In this document: positions 15,103 to 23,024 of the stretch, one piece after another | Position numbering within the stretch: the stretch's first letter is position 1 | Layout of the letters: each line of letters begins with the position of its first letter | Source of the DNA: CALZKI01 sp964567585 | GTDB lineage: Bacteria; Bacillota; Clostridia; Lachnospirales; Lachnospiraceae | Length of the DNA: 25,883 nt | Reading direction: 5' to 3' | Assembly: GCA_964567585.1 (NCBI GenBank) | Contig: CAZMND010000023.1 | Span: 1-25,883, forward strand | Program-made: the position numbers and the translations under genes | The notes under the pieces: generated by a model | What the model saw: the letters and a program-made list of their open reading frames with translations, nothing else | Told to the model about the DNA's origin: nothing | Database searches by the model: none

Positions 15103-17334
15103 TTAGATTTGATTCAAATCTGTATATCCATACATGTGTGCTGTATTTTCCATTATCATTTTTGCAAGATTTTTATTTTCTCTTGCCAGTGAAACAATCA
15201 TTTGTCCGTATAGTTTTAAGGTTTCATCGGAATATGTCAGTAATTCCCCTCGTAGGTACGTTTCATACGAAGTTCTGAAAAAAGTATCTTCACTTGTATG
15301 AATCACCCTTGCATTTTCTGCCATTTTCGGGTATTCCTTCGCAAAGACCTCCATAAAGCCTACCTGAATCTTTACAATCTGCTCTACAACTGCCTTTTTT
15401 TCCTCGCTGACAAAAGGAAGTCTGTCTTTCAGTTTGTCATACTCTTCTTTGCAGGTCGATTCCATCATTCTGGCATACTTTTCGCTAATTATATTCCAGC
15501 CTGCCTCTTTTGCCCTCTCCAAATCCTTTAAAAAGCTTTGAAGAAGCGGTTCATTCCAAGTCAAATACTGGCTTTTCCGCATAATGTAGAATGTCTCATA
15601 ATCATCCTGACAATCTGCTCTGCCACCTTCATTGTCCACCTTGTCAAAGGCTTCCCATTCCAGTGTAATAATGCTTTCAATCAGCAGTTTCTTATCCCTA
15701 CTTAGTTCATAGTCTAACAATTGTTCCACCACCTGCATAATGCCTTTTACCGTCTTTTCATCATCTTTGTAGTCATTTAGGGCATTTAAAATATCCATAA
15801 TTTCCGCCAAGATGGGAAAATCCTTCATTCCTCTATGCAGCCACTTGTAAAAAGGAGGATAAACGTTATTTAAGTAATATACCACTTTCATAACATTTTC
15901 CATATAGCCTGCTAGGCTAATTTCGGCTGCAATATTTTCTCTGCGTTCCTTCATTCGGAAGTAATTATACGGCCCCATCTGCCTTATCAGGTGATAGCTT
16001 TGCATAATTTTTTTATATCTGACCCGATCCGGATATGCCTTTAATTCTTTTCGTAAATTATCAAGCCTTCCATCCCCTTTATGCCATATTTCACCATTAC
16101 TAAGTGCCGCCAGACCGTTTTCCGGAAGCTGTAACCAGTCATTATCCGTGCCCGGCATATATTTGGTTAAAAGAAGGTGCTCTAAAAACTCTTCTAAAAC
16201 CATCACGCCCTGCCTGAATTTTCCGGTACAGGTCATATTTCTTGTATAGCCACCGAAACTATCCGGCAGACCTTCATACTCTTTTGTAAGTTCTGCGCCA
16301 ATCTTTTTATAAGTATCCTCTGACACCCACATACAAAATCTTGGTCCAAAGTCATGGTCCCTTGATACCTCGTCATCAAATCCAAAGCAGTCAGATCCCT
16401 CTCCCACAAGTCCCACTGTGATCTTATCAAGATATTCCGGGAATTTTTCCAAAAGCATAGGCCTTCCGTAGGCTTCAAAATAGGCTCTGCAAAGGTCCAT
16501 CCCCGTTTCAAAAGACTCCTTCTTTTCTACGTGACTGTCACACAACTTCTTAATGCTTTCCATATTGGATAAGACCACCTTGTACTGGGGTGTATTTTTC
16601 CCCGTATAAATTTCAAGATGGGCCAGCGTTTTTTTATAAAAATCTATTGCCTTCCCGTATTGTTTTTCCGATACAAGTACTTCTGCCATAGAAGCCAGTG
16701 CACCACCGTAGTGATAATCCTTCTTTTCATCCTGCTCAAAAATCGCAAAGGCTTTCTTAAGCTGCGCCTTAGCCCTCCCGGTATCGCTTAATTTCAGATA
16801 ACAATTTGCCATATTGGTATAGGTGGTTGCAACTTCTATACGCGCTTCGGAATACCCAAGTGCAATCGCAAGCGCCTTATCAAGACAGCTTATTGCCTCT
16901 TTAAATCTCCCCATTTCCTGATACAAAAGGCTTAAATTGTTGTAATAACTTGCATATCGAAAATCCTTCGTCTGCAAAAACTCATCGTATATCGGAAGTA
17001 CTTCCAAGTACAGTTTTTCAGACAAACCATACTCTTTTTTTGCCCGCTTAAAATTGGCAATATTTAAAAGCGTGGTAGCATAAGGAATTGTGTTTTTATA
17101 GGGCGTGCGCTCCACTAACTGATACAACGTTTCGCAATAGACATCCCCCTCTTCAAACTGTCCCATATCACGGCAAAAACCAATCATTTCATTCAACACT
17201 GTTATTAAATTGTCCGTCTCCTTGTTCTCATTAAAAAGAGCAATCTTTTCTTCCAGAAACTTTCTGATTTTCGTCGTATCTCCCAAAGAAAACAAGGCAT
17301 CTAATTCACTTAGTATCTGATCGATTTTTGCCAT
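15103..17334 (-). CDS. TPR protein fused to DUF4037 (nucleotidyltransferase-like) and DUF4125
   Basis: A 743-residue cytoplasmic protein with three modules. Residues ~85-255 form tetratricopeptide-like repeats (YYNNLSLLYQEMGRFKEAIS; TYTNMANCYLKLSDTGRA). Residues ~277-545 match DUF4037, a nucleotidyltransferase-fold family. The core is GEGSDCFGFDDEVSRDHDFG (311-330), where Gly-Ser and the acidic pattern D-x-D correspond to the NTase metal site. Residues ~547-740 match DUF4125, with the hallmark NEGGRADCQDDYETF (568-582) and RKSQYLTW. DUF4037 and DUF4125 are uncharacterised families, so the reaction is unknown; nucleotidyl transfer onto a protein, RNA or small molecule is an inference from the fold. 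The ATG at 17334 has AGGAG upstream, and the gene begins ten bases after greA. Confidence 0.88.
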   Translation of the reverse strand: MAKIDQILSELDALFSLGDTTKIRKFLEEKIALFNENKETDNLITVLNEMIGFCRDMGQFEEGDVYCETLYQLVERTPYKNTIPYATTLLNIANFKRAKKEYGLSEKLYLEVLPIYDEFLQTKDFRYASYYNNLSLLYQEMGRFKEAISCLDKALAIALGYSEARIEVATTYTNMANCYLKLSDTGRAKAQLKKAFAIFEQDEKKDYHYGGALASMAEVLVSEKQYGKAIDFYKKTLAHLEIYTGKNTPQYKVVLSNMESIKKLCDSHVEKKESFETGMDLCRAYFEAYGRPMLLEKFPEYLDKITVGLVGEGSDCFGFDDEVSRDHDFGPRFCMWVSEDTYKKIGAELTKEYEGLPDSFGGYTRNMTCTGKFRQGVMVLEEFLEHLLLTKYMPGTDNDWLQLPENGLAALSNGEIWHKGDGRLDNLRKELKAYPDRVRYKKIMQSYHLIRQMGPYNYFRMKERRENIAAEISLAGYMENVMKVVYYLNNVYPPFYKWLHRGMKDFPILAEIMDILNALNDYKDDEKTVKGIMQVVEQLLDYELSRDKKLLIESIITLEWEAFDKVDNEGGRADCQDDYETFYIMRKSQYLTWNEPLLQSFLKDLERAKEAGWNIISEKYARMMESTCKEEYDKLKDRLPFVSEEKKAVVEQIVKIQVGFMEVFAKEYPKMAENARVIHTSEDTFFRTSYETYLRGELLTYSDETLKLYGQMIVSLARENKNLAKMIMENTAHMYGYTDLNQI

Positions 17335-17344
17335 ATCAATACTC

Positions 17345-17845
17345 CTAATAGCTTCTCATTTTATCATTCTCATCATCGCTTTTATCTATTCTTTGAACAA
17401 TCACGTCATAACTGAAATTGTCATTTACTTTGATAGACACCTTATCGCCCACCTTATGTCCAAGGAGTGCTTTTCCCATAGGCGATTCCACGCTGATGAG
17501 ACCATTTAAGGAATCTCCCCTCACTGTCGTAACCAGCTTGTAGTTTTCCAAAGAACCGTCTTCTTCGATTAAAATTTCCACCGTATCATTGATGCCGATT
17601 TCATCCTCCCCAGATTCATCTTCAATTACAACCGCAGTTCTTATCATACGTTCCAGATAACGGATTCGTCCCTCATTCTGATTTTTGACCTTTTTGGCCG
17701 CGTGATATTCAAAATTTTCACTCAAATCACCATGCGCTCTCGCTTCTTTCACATCTTCAAGCGCCTGTTTTCTTACAACACACTTTCGATATTCAATTTC
17801 TTCCTGCATTTTTTTGATATCACTTTTCGTCAATTCATTATACAT
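17345..17845 (-). CDS. greA: Transcript cleavage factor GreA
   Basis: A 166-residue factor that enters the RNA polymerase secondary channel and stimulates cleavage of backtracked RNA. The N-terminal coiled coil carries the tip HGDLSENFEYHAAK; Asp40 and Glu43 correspond to the two catalytic acidic residues (Asp41/Glu44) of the E. coli protein. The C-terminal FKBP-like domain includes SPMGKALLGHKVGD. Ten extra residues at the C-terminus are charged (KSDDENDKMRSY). The start has only a weak purine stretch (GGAAA) upstream, and a hairpin with a T-run ends 12 bases before the ATG. Expression may therefore depend on readthrough. It is followed after ten bases by the TPR/DUF4037/DUF4125 gene. Confidence 0.94.
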   Translation of the reverse strand: MYNELTKSDIKKMQEEIEYRKCVVRKQALEDVKEARAHGDLSENFEYHAAKKVKNQNEGRIRYLERMIRTAVVIEDESGEDEIGINDTVEILIEEDGSLENYKLVTTVRGDSLNGLISVESPMGKALLGHKVGDKVSIKVNDNFSYDVIVQRIDKSDDENDKMRSY

Positions 17846-17857
17846 ATCTATATTTCC

Positions 17858-17886
17858 AAAAAACCGACAGGGATTTACCCGCCGGT
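17858..17886 (-). terminator. Hairpin with T-run just before greA: terminator or attenuator
   Basis: The minus-strand RNA has ACCGGCGGG (17886-17878), loop TAAAT, then CCCTGTCGGT (17872-17863), pairing with one bulged base, followed directly by a T-run to 17858. This is an intrinsic terminator by form. It closes the DUF975 unit but lies only 12 bases upstream of the greA ATG, leaving no room for a promoter after it. Confidence 0.75.
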
Positions 17887-17902
17887 TTTCTCTTTCTTTG
17901 AT

Positions 17903-18796
17903 TTATAAATTACCTTCTGTCTTTTGCTTCAATGCATTATAATACGCTGCCGTTGTATATTCCATATATGGTGCCACATATAGAAAATGCAAAATATAAC
18001 AGGTGCATCCGCTCAAAATAAGCCACCCCATAAACGACATATGCATTGAAAACACATCCCACTTACTGCCCTCTATCATTTGTCTGGACAACGCAAAGGC
18101 CTGTTTTCTTTCCATTTCCGGATTTTCCACCAAAATATATGGGATAAACATATAGTGTAACGTTTTGATATATATCGGGATGTAACACAACATACAAACT
18201 ACATAAACCAGTAATACCACAATAAATATCCAGATAACAGCAATTACTTCTGTAAATACATTATTGATGTAATCACTTAAATATAATCCGCCAAACATCA
18301 GCGCCATTCCGACGATTGTGTAAATACCCATCCACAAAACCGTCCACAGACCGATATACACATCTCTTACGAACATAATTTTAGCAATATTTTTATATCC
18401 CGAACTAAAAGCAAAACCCATATCACCAAGTTTTGCTTCATCGCCCTCTAAACTGTTACACATAAACTTTTTACAGCCAACTTCAATCGTATTTACTAGA
18501 AATGCTTTCCCGGCAATTCCCGTTCCCATCAGGCATAGCCCTATCAATAGAAACATCACCGAAACAACTCCAAAGGACACCAATGCTCCCATTTCTACAT
18601 TGCCCTCATCAAAATAAGCCCCCAGTAATCCAATTCCTGTTGAGAAACTGTATCCAAAGCCGAAACTGCTCCCGTATGATATAAAATATATCGCCGCAAA
18701 AGTAGCTGTGTAAAACACAAGGGAAACCAATACACATTTCCAATAGTGTTTTCTCATAGCCTCCCTTGCCAACTCTTTCATTTTGACCCTATCCAT
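17903..18796 (-). CDS. DUF975 family membrane protein (copy 1)
   Basis: This 297-residue multi-pass membrane protein has about five or six hydrophobic segments. Features of DUF975 are the N-terminal basic helix followed by HYWKCVLVSLVF, the central GYKNIAKIMFVRDVYIGLW, and the C-terminal FMGWLILSGCTCYILHFLY followed by TTAAYYNALK. The function of the family is not established. It is a paralogue of the gene just upstream (18789-19667): NPEMERKQAFALSRQMIEG aligns with NPDMERKEAFALTKKMMTG. The ATG at 18796 has GAGG six bases upstream and overlaps the preceding stop by eight bases; a GTG at 18808 and another ATG at 18781 are alternatives. It is the last gene before the greA-proximal hairpin. Confidence 0.85.
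   Translation of the reverse strand: MDRVKMKELAREAMRKHYWKCVLVSLVFYTATFAAIYFISYGSSFGFGYSFSTGIGLLGAYFDEGNVEMGALVSFGVVSVMFLLIGLCLMGTGIAGKAFLVNTIEVGCKKFMCNSLEGDEAKLGDMGFAFSSGYKNIAKIMFVRDVYIGLWTVLWMGIYTIVGMALMFGGLYLSDYINNVFTEVIAVIWIFIVVLLVYVVCMLCYIPIYIKTLHYMFIPYILVENPEMERKQAFALSRQMIEGSKWDVFSMHMSFMGWLILSGCTCYILHFLYVAPYMEYTTAAYYNALKQKTEGNL
17936..17964 (-). promoter_or_regulatory. Possible greA promoter inside the end of the DUF975 gene
   Basis: A perfect TATAAT (17941-17936) lies on the minus strand with a weak TGGAAT (17964-17959) 17 bases upstream. A transcript from it would start near 17929 and carry the 17858-17886 hairpin in its leader. The -35 matches only three of six consensus bases, so this is tentative. 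Confidence 0.35.
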
Positions 18797-19667
18797 TCCA
18801 TACCTCACCGTAATTTGGAGTTTCTAAAGCCTGATTTTTTTGATTCAATACTTTATAATAAGCTGCAATCGTATATGCTCTGTATGGTTCAACATAGAAA
18901 ATATTTAAAATTCCACAGGTGAAAGCACTCAGAATATACCATCCCATAAATGATAAATATAAAACAAACGCCTCCCACTTATGACCTGTCATCATTTTCT
19001 TTGTCAGCGCAAATGCTTCTTTTCTTTCCATATCCGGATTATCTGCCAATATGTAAGGAATCAACAAATACTCATATGATTTCATAATATATGGTATCAT
19101 TGCCAAAATAACACCTAACACCATAAGACTTCCTAAAATAATCAATATAACACTGATCAGCGAATCATCCCCTGACACACTTAAATTTTCTTCAAAAATC
19201 GCACATACCAATACGCCTCCAAGGAATATAATCACCGGTATCCACGAAAGCAAAGACCAGAAAAACAGATACAAGTCTTTAAAAAACATTGTTTTGGCAA
19301 CATTTTTATAATTTGGTTTAAATCCTTTTCCCATTAACCCAAGACTTACTTCCGGATTTTCAAGACCTTCGCAGAAATATGCCTGACAACCTACATGCAA
19401 AGGATTCAGCAAAAATGCTTTTATCAGCATTCCCACAATCCACATCATAAAGCCTATGAATAAAACAACCGCTATTACACCTAAAATAATAATGATTTCT
19501 TCTTCAGACATTTGACTAAAATCTATTTCTGATAAATCTCCGCTTCCACTTCCCGAAGAGGAACTACTTCCTACCGTAGCCGTTAATATAAGTGCTACCA
19601 AAACTGATTTCCAATAGCTTCTGTTAAGGGCTGTTTTCGCCCAATCTTTTAATCTTTCCCTAGTCAT
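18789..19667 (-). CDS. DUF975 family membrane protein (copy 2)
   Basis: A 292-residue membrane protein with the same plan as the next gene. It has a basic N-terminus ending NRSYWKSVLVALILTA, a Ser/Gly-rich outer loop near residues 35-45, a long central hydrophobic hairpin, NPDMERKEAFALTKKM, and the C-terminal FMGWYILSAFTCGILNIFY with YTIAAYYKVL. DUF975 has no settled role. The ATG at 19667 has GGGAG nine bases upstream and overlaps the stop of the HD/GNAT gene by eight bases (ATGACTAG); the longer start at 19685 lacks a ribosome binding site. The same eight-base ATG/stop overlap links it to the downstream copy, so all three genes are translated as a block. Confidence 0.85.
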   Translation of the reverse strand: MTRERLKDWAKTALNRSYWKSVLVALILTATVGSSSSSGSGSGDLSEIDFSQMSEEEIIIILGVIAVVLFIGFMMWIVGMLIKAFLLNPLHVGCQAYFCEGLENPEVSLGLMGKGFKPNYKNVAKTMFFKDLYLFFWSLLSWIPVIIFLGGVLVCAIFEENLSVSGDDSLISVILIILGSLMVLGVILAMIPYIMKSYEYLLIPYILADNPDMERKEAFALTKKMMTGHKWEAFVLYLSFMGWYILSAFTCGILNIFYVEPYRAYTIAAYYKVLNQKNQALETPNYGEVWNG

Positions 19668-21999
19668 TTTTCTTCTCTCCCTCATTGTTAATCTGCTTTT
19701 TCAATACTGTACCATTATCACTCTTGTATCCGTTAATCCACATAAAGCGTTCCATACTTCCAAGTTCATCATGGATATTGAATGCGATGTATACATATCC
19801 TTTTTCACGCAATGATTCTTCTACGCAGAATAGCAGTCTTCTTCCGATTCCGGCATGTCTTGACACTTCTTTTACCAAGAGAACTTCAATAAATACCGCA
19901 TCTCTATCATTCAATGATGCCTTCTTACCAAAGAAAACACCTATGATATCATTTTCTATGTTTTGAACAATGTATTTTTCTTCACACGCATCAAAACTAT
20001 CGATGTACAAGTCACCATCGGCACCTGCATATTTTTTGATAAATTCCATAACACTTTCTTTGTCATCGGCTACGCAGGCTCTGAAATAACGCTCTACATA
20101 TTTTTTATCCAATGCCAGTGGTTTAACGCGTCTTGCATACAAATCATGATACACAGCAGCTCTCTTTTCTCCGGTTAAAATTTCCATTTCTTTAATCAGA
20201 GTTTCTGAATTACCCAATATTTCTACAAGTTGCTTGGAATATCTTGTACCGCTCTGTTCCTGCAATTCAGTCAGGATTTTACCAAACGTCTTTCCTTGCG
20301 TATAATTTCTGCCCAAAATATCGGTAGCTGCATCAATACTGTCACAAATGGTAATCAGATCAATTATGACCGTATATACAGACCACGGTATATCGATTTC
20401 AACCGGATATCCGCCTGTTCTGTCCGCAAACAAATGATGTCCTGCAATAATATCGGCATATGGCTTGAACACTGAGATTTCATTCGCAATGTTTCTGCCT
20501 GCCATAGGATGACCTTTAATGATACCAAACTCTTCGTTTGTAATCCTTCTTGATTGCAGATTAATAATATCCGTACAGGACAATTTTCCAATATCGTGAC
20601 ATAATCCGGCCTTTACCACATAATCAACTATTTTTTCGCCGTTATTTCGCACCTCATCAACAGACGACGTGCCAAGTAACCCGACTAACAGCTCCGGCTT
20701 CTCATTTACAATATATTTCACAAAAATTTCTACCAGCTTGCTAACCATAGCAAGGTGAATTGCTGTAGGAAGCTGTCTGTGTAACATAATGGTTTCAATC
20801 AGACGGAACATTTTGTCTTCTTCCAGTTTGACTGATATGACCTTCATCGTTGTCACAAGCTGTAAATCCATATATGTGCCGTTTTCCATAGTAGACAAAC
20901 CACAGATATAACGTTCTATTTCCTCGTAAATAAGTTCTGCTTTTTCGCGGTCGTCCGTATATCTTAGTTTTTCCGGCAACAAAATCAAAGCGTAGGTAAA
21001 GGAATTACAAAAATACCGATTGCTTTCCAGACAGGAATACAAATCTTCTCCATGCATTTCAAAGTTCATATCCGTCGGATACTCGTATAACGAAGGTTTT
21101 CTATAAAGTTCTAATACCTTTACATACTCTGCTTCATCCAGTTCCCCCAAAAAGTATCTTAATCTGTTATAGGTTATAAATATCCGGCAATTGAGCCTTC
21201 TTTTTTCAACACCTTTTGTATATTCTCTTTCAAAATACTTATAGAGCCTATCAATCCTTTCTTTTGACATATGTGCAATATTGTCTTTCGTAACCATCAT
21301 ATATTGCATATATTCAATAAGTTCCAGTCGCATTCTGACATAATGCTCTACATCTTTATCCTTACCGTGTATTGCCTGCAACACCTGCAAAGTTTCCGGT
21401 CTTTTCCACTGTTTCAAAGCCTCATCCAGACTCTCAAAAAACAATTCCGTCTTATTGTTTTCATACGCGCCTATACACATTACCCTGTAAAGAAGCGCAT
21501 CCAACAAACGTTCCTTTGAACCGTTTCTGTCAGCCGTTGTCCACTCCTTACAAACAGAAGTGATTTTCTCATACCACGGATATTTAACATCTTTGCTCAT
21601 TCCTTTGGAAATGAGAAGACCACAAATATAATAAAACTTGATTTTCTGCCAATCCTGTGCCTTGGTTTCAATATACGGCTCTAACCATTCTAATACTTTT
21701 TCCGTCAGTTCATAATCATAATGATCTTCGTACACAAAATACATAATGTGCTGCAACAAATCTGTTACAAGTTCATCATCTATTTCTTCCCCATTTTCGT
21801 AAAGGACACGCAAATTCTCTTTCAGAAGTTTTTCATTTTGCTCGTAAATGGCTCTTAAAACCTGCGATTTTTCGCGCAGAGAAGCCTCCCACTTTTGATA
21901 ATCATAAGATTCAGCAAAAATAGTTTTCTCAATATGCCTTATTTCATATAAATTGTGCTTATAACGATTGTACAATTGTTCAATGTTTCTTCCGGCCAT
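19660..21999 (-). CDS. HD-GYP-like protein fused to a C-terminal GNAT acetyltransferase
   Basis: This 779-residue cytoplasmic protein starts with ~400 residues of helical, repeat-like sequence with no motif I recognise. Residues ~410-600 resemble an HD-GYP phosphodiesterase: His415, HDIGK with His468-Asp469, ITNEEFGIIKGHPMAG with His497, HH at 521-522, GGYP at 529-532 and Asp553. All of these are metal-ligand positions of the family. HD-GYP enzymes hydrolyse c-di-GMP or related cyclic dinucleotides. Residues ~640-775 form a GNAT domain with the acetyl-CoA loop RHAGIGRRLL (714-723) and a typical GY...L end. The fusion is unusual. The ATG at 21999 has GGAGG with a short A-rich spacer. The stop overlaps the next gene. 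The domain order is certain enough; the substrates are not known. Confidence 0.85.
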   Translation of the reverse strand: MAGRNIEQLYNRYKHNLYEIRHIEKTIFAESYDYQKWEASLREKSQVLRAIYEQNEKLLKENLRVLYENGEEIDDELVTDLLQHIMYFVYEDHYDYELTEKVLEWLEPYIETKAQDWQKIKFYYICGLLISKGMSKDVKYPWYEKITSVCKEWTTADRNGSKERLLDALLYRVMCIGAYENNKTELFFESLDEALKQWKRPETLQVLQAIHGKDKDVEHYVRMRLELIEYMQYMMVTKDNIAHMSKERIDRLYKYFEREYTKGVEKRRLNCRIFITYNRLRYFLGELDEAEYVKVLELYRKPSLYEYPTDMNFEMHGEDLYSCLESNRYFCNSFTYALILLPEKLRYTDDREKAELIYEEIERYICGLSTMENGTYMDLQLVTTMKVISVKLEEDKMFRLIETIMLHRQLPTAIHLAMVSKLVEIFVKYIVNEKPELLVGLLGTSSVDEVRNNGEKIVDYVVKAGLCHDIGKLSCTDIINLQSRRITNEEFGIIKGHPMAGRNIANEISVFKPYADIIAGHHLFADRTGGYPVEIDIPWSVYTVIIDLITICDSIDAATDILGRNYTQGKTFGKILTELQEQSGTRYSKQLVEILGNSETLIKEMEILTGEKRAAVYHDLYARRVKPLALDKKYVERYFRACVADDKESVMEFIKKYAGADGDLYIDSFDACEEKYIVQNIENDIIGVFFGKKASLNDRDAVFIEVLLVKEVSRHAGIGRRLLFCVEESLREKGYVYIAFNIHDELGSMERFMWINGYKSDNGTVLKKQINNEGEKKND

Positions 22000-22037
22000 T
22001 TTTCCTCCGAATAGTGAATCATCACTTTAAGTAACTT

Positions 22038-22496
22038 CTATTTTGGATTGTTCCCCATATACTGTTCCATAATTTCTGCCGCCATTTTTACCATTTCAGG
22101 GCAAGGACGTTTTTGATAATACTGCTCTGTGCGTTCCTCCGGGGTTGGCTCGCTTTTTTTCTCCGCCAGACCTAAAAGTTCCCTACACACAATGGACCCG
22201 TTTTCTTTCTTAAATTCCTGTGCCAGTGCCTGGATTCGTTCATAGTGCTCTTTTTTGTCTTTCTGTCCTTTTGGATCATCGTAGCCATAGATAAGCCCTG
22301 CCACCATAAACATTCCGCTTACGGCACCGCAAACCTCACGTAGTCTTCCCATACCACCGCCGAAGGATGATGACAGTTTCATAGCCGTTTCAAAATCCAT
22401 TCCGCACTCATCACAAAAAGCTCCCAGTACTGCCTGAGAGCAATTGTACCCTTCCATAAAGAGCTGTTTTGCTTTTTCTCCACGTCCCAATTCCAT
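22038..22496 (-). CDS. C_GCAxxG_C_C family protein (putative redox-active)
   Basis: A 152-residue soluble protein of the family named for its spaced cysteines: Cys19 in YNCSQAV, Cys56 in VCGAVSG, Cys104 in VCRELLGL and Cys132 in RPCPEMV. The glycine-rich FGGGMGRLREVCGAVSG is the family core. Members are thought to be metal- or redox-binding proteins but no reaction is established. The ATG at 22496 has GGTGGGAG seven bases upstream. It lies 17 bases after the small membrane protein and 38 bases before the HD/GNAT gene, in the same unit. Confidence 0.9.
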   Translation of the reverse strand: MELGRGEKAKQLFMEGYNCSQAVLGAFCDECGMDFETAMKLSSSFGGGMGRLREVCGAVSGMFMVAGLIYGYDDPKGQKDKKEHYERIQALAQEFKKENGSIVCRELLGLAEKKSEPTPEERTEQYYQKRPCPEMVKMAAEIMEQYMGNNPK

Positions 22497-22513
22497 TTGT
22501 TATCTCCCACCTT

Positions 22514-23005
22514 TTAATCCGGTAAAAAATACTCTTTTCTTACATAATTATTATCTACTATCGTCTTTCCGTCAATCGTAACAGTAACACCCATCTTTTT
22601 TCTATTGATTTCAAAAACACAAGGCGTATTTTCATCCAACATAAACTTCAGTGTTTTAGCATACTTTCCGCCCTCTGAAGAACTCATCGTAATTTCCTCA
22701 TCACCGTATTTCATAATAACAGGTCTCTTTGTACGCATTTTACCATAAATATCGATATGCACGGAAACTTCTTTTCCCTCATACAAAAAGGAACCATCTA
22801 CCTTTTGATACTGTTTTCTTCTTTCGCTGTAAACAATAATGGAAATCACTGCGGTTGATGCCAGTCCGATACAACCAAAAGCAACCTGACCAAGCAAAAT
22901 AAGAAGAACCCCTACACCACTGCAAATTGCCATCATACCGACTAAAATTTTGATTAAATATGTAATTTCCGTATTTTCGCCATAAACAAGACGATTTTTT
23001 CCCAT
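22514..23005 (-). CDS. Small membrane protein with C-terminal beta-rich domain, unrecognised
   Basis: I do not recognise this 163-residue protein. Two hydrophobic helices (~16-38 and ~41-60) form a hairpin, so both ends should be on the same side. The basic ERRKQ after the second helix suggests that side is the cytoplasm. The rest (~65-163) is strand-rich: KEVSVHIDIYGKMRTKRPVI, then FEINRKKMGVTVTIDGKTIV. GGAG lies eight bases before the ATG at 23005. It is 19 bases after pheA and 17 bases before the C_GCAxxG_C_C gene. Position suggests cotranscription with aromatic amino acid genes but does not show a functional link. Confidence 0.75.
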   Translation of the reverse strand: MGKNRLVYGENTEITYLIKILVGMMAICSGVGVLLILLGQVAFGCIGLASTAVISIIVYSERRKQYQKVDGSFLYEGKEVSVHIDIYGKMRTKRPVIMKYGDEEITMSSSEGGKYAKTLKFMLDENTPCVFEINRKKMGVTVTIDGKTIVDNNYVRKEYFLPD

Positions 23006-23024
23006 AAATCTTACTCCAATACTA

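Noticed and set aside
22000..22037. Inverted repeat AGTGA-TGAT-TCACT before the HD/GNAT gene as a terminator
   Set aside because: The stem is only about five base pairs and has no T-run after it; chance or a weak mRNA structure is more likely.
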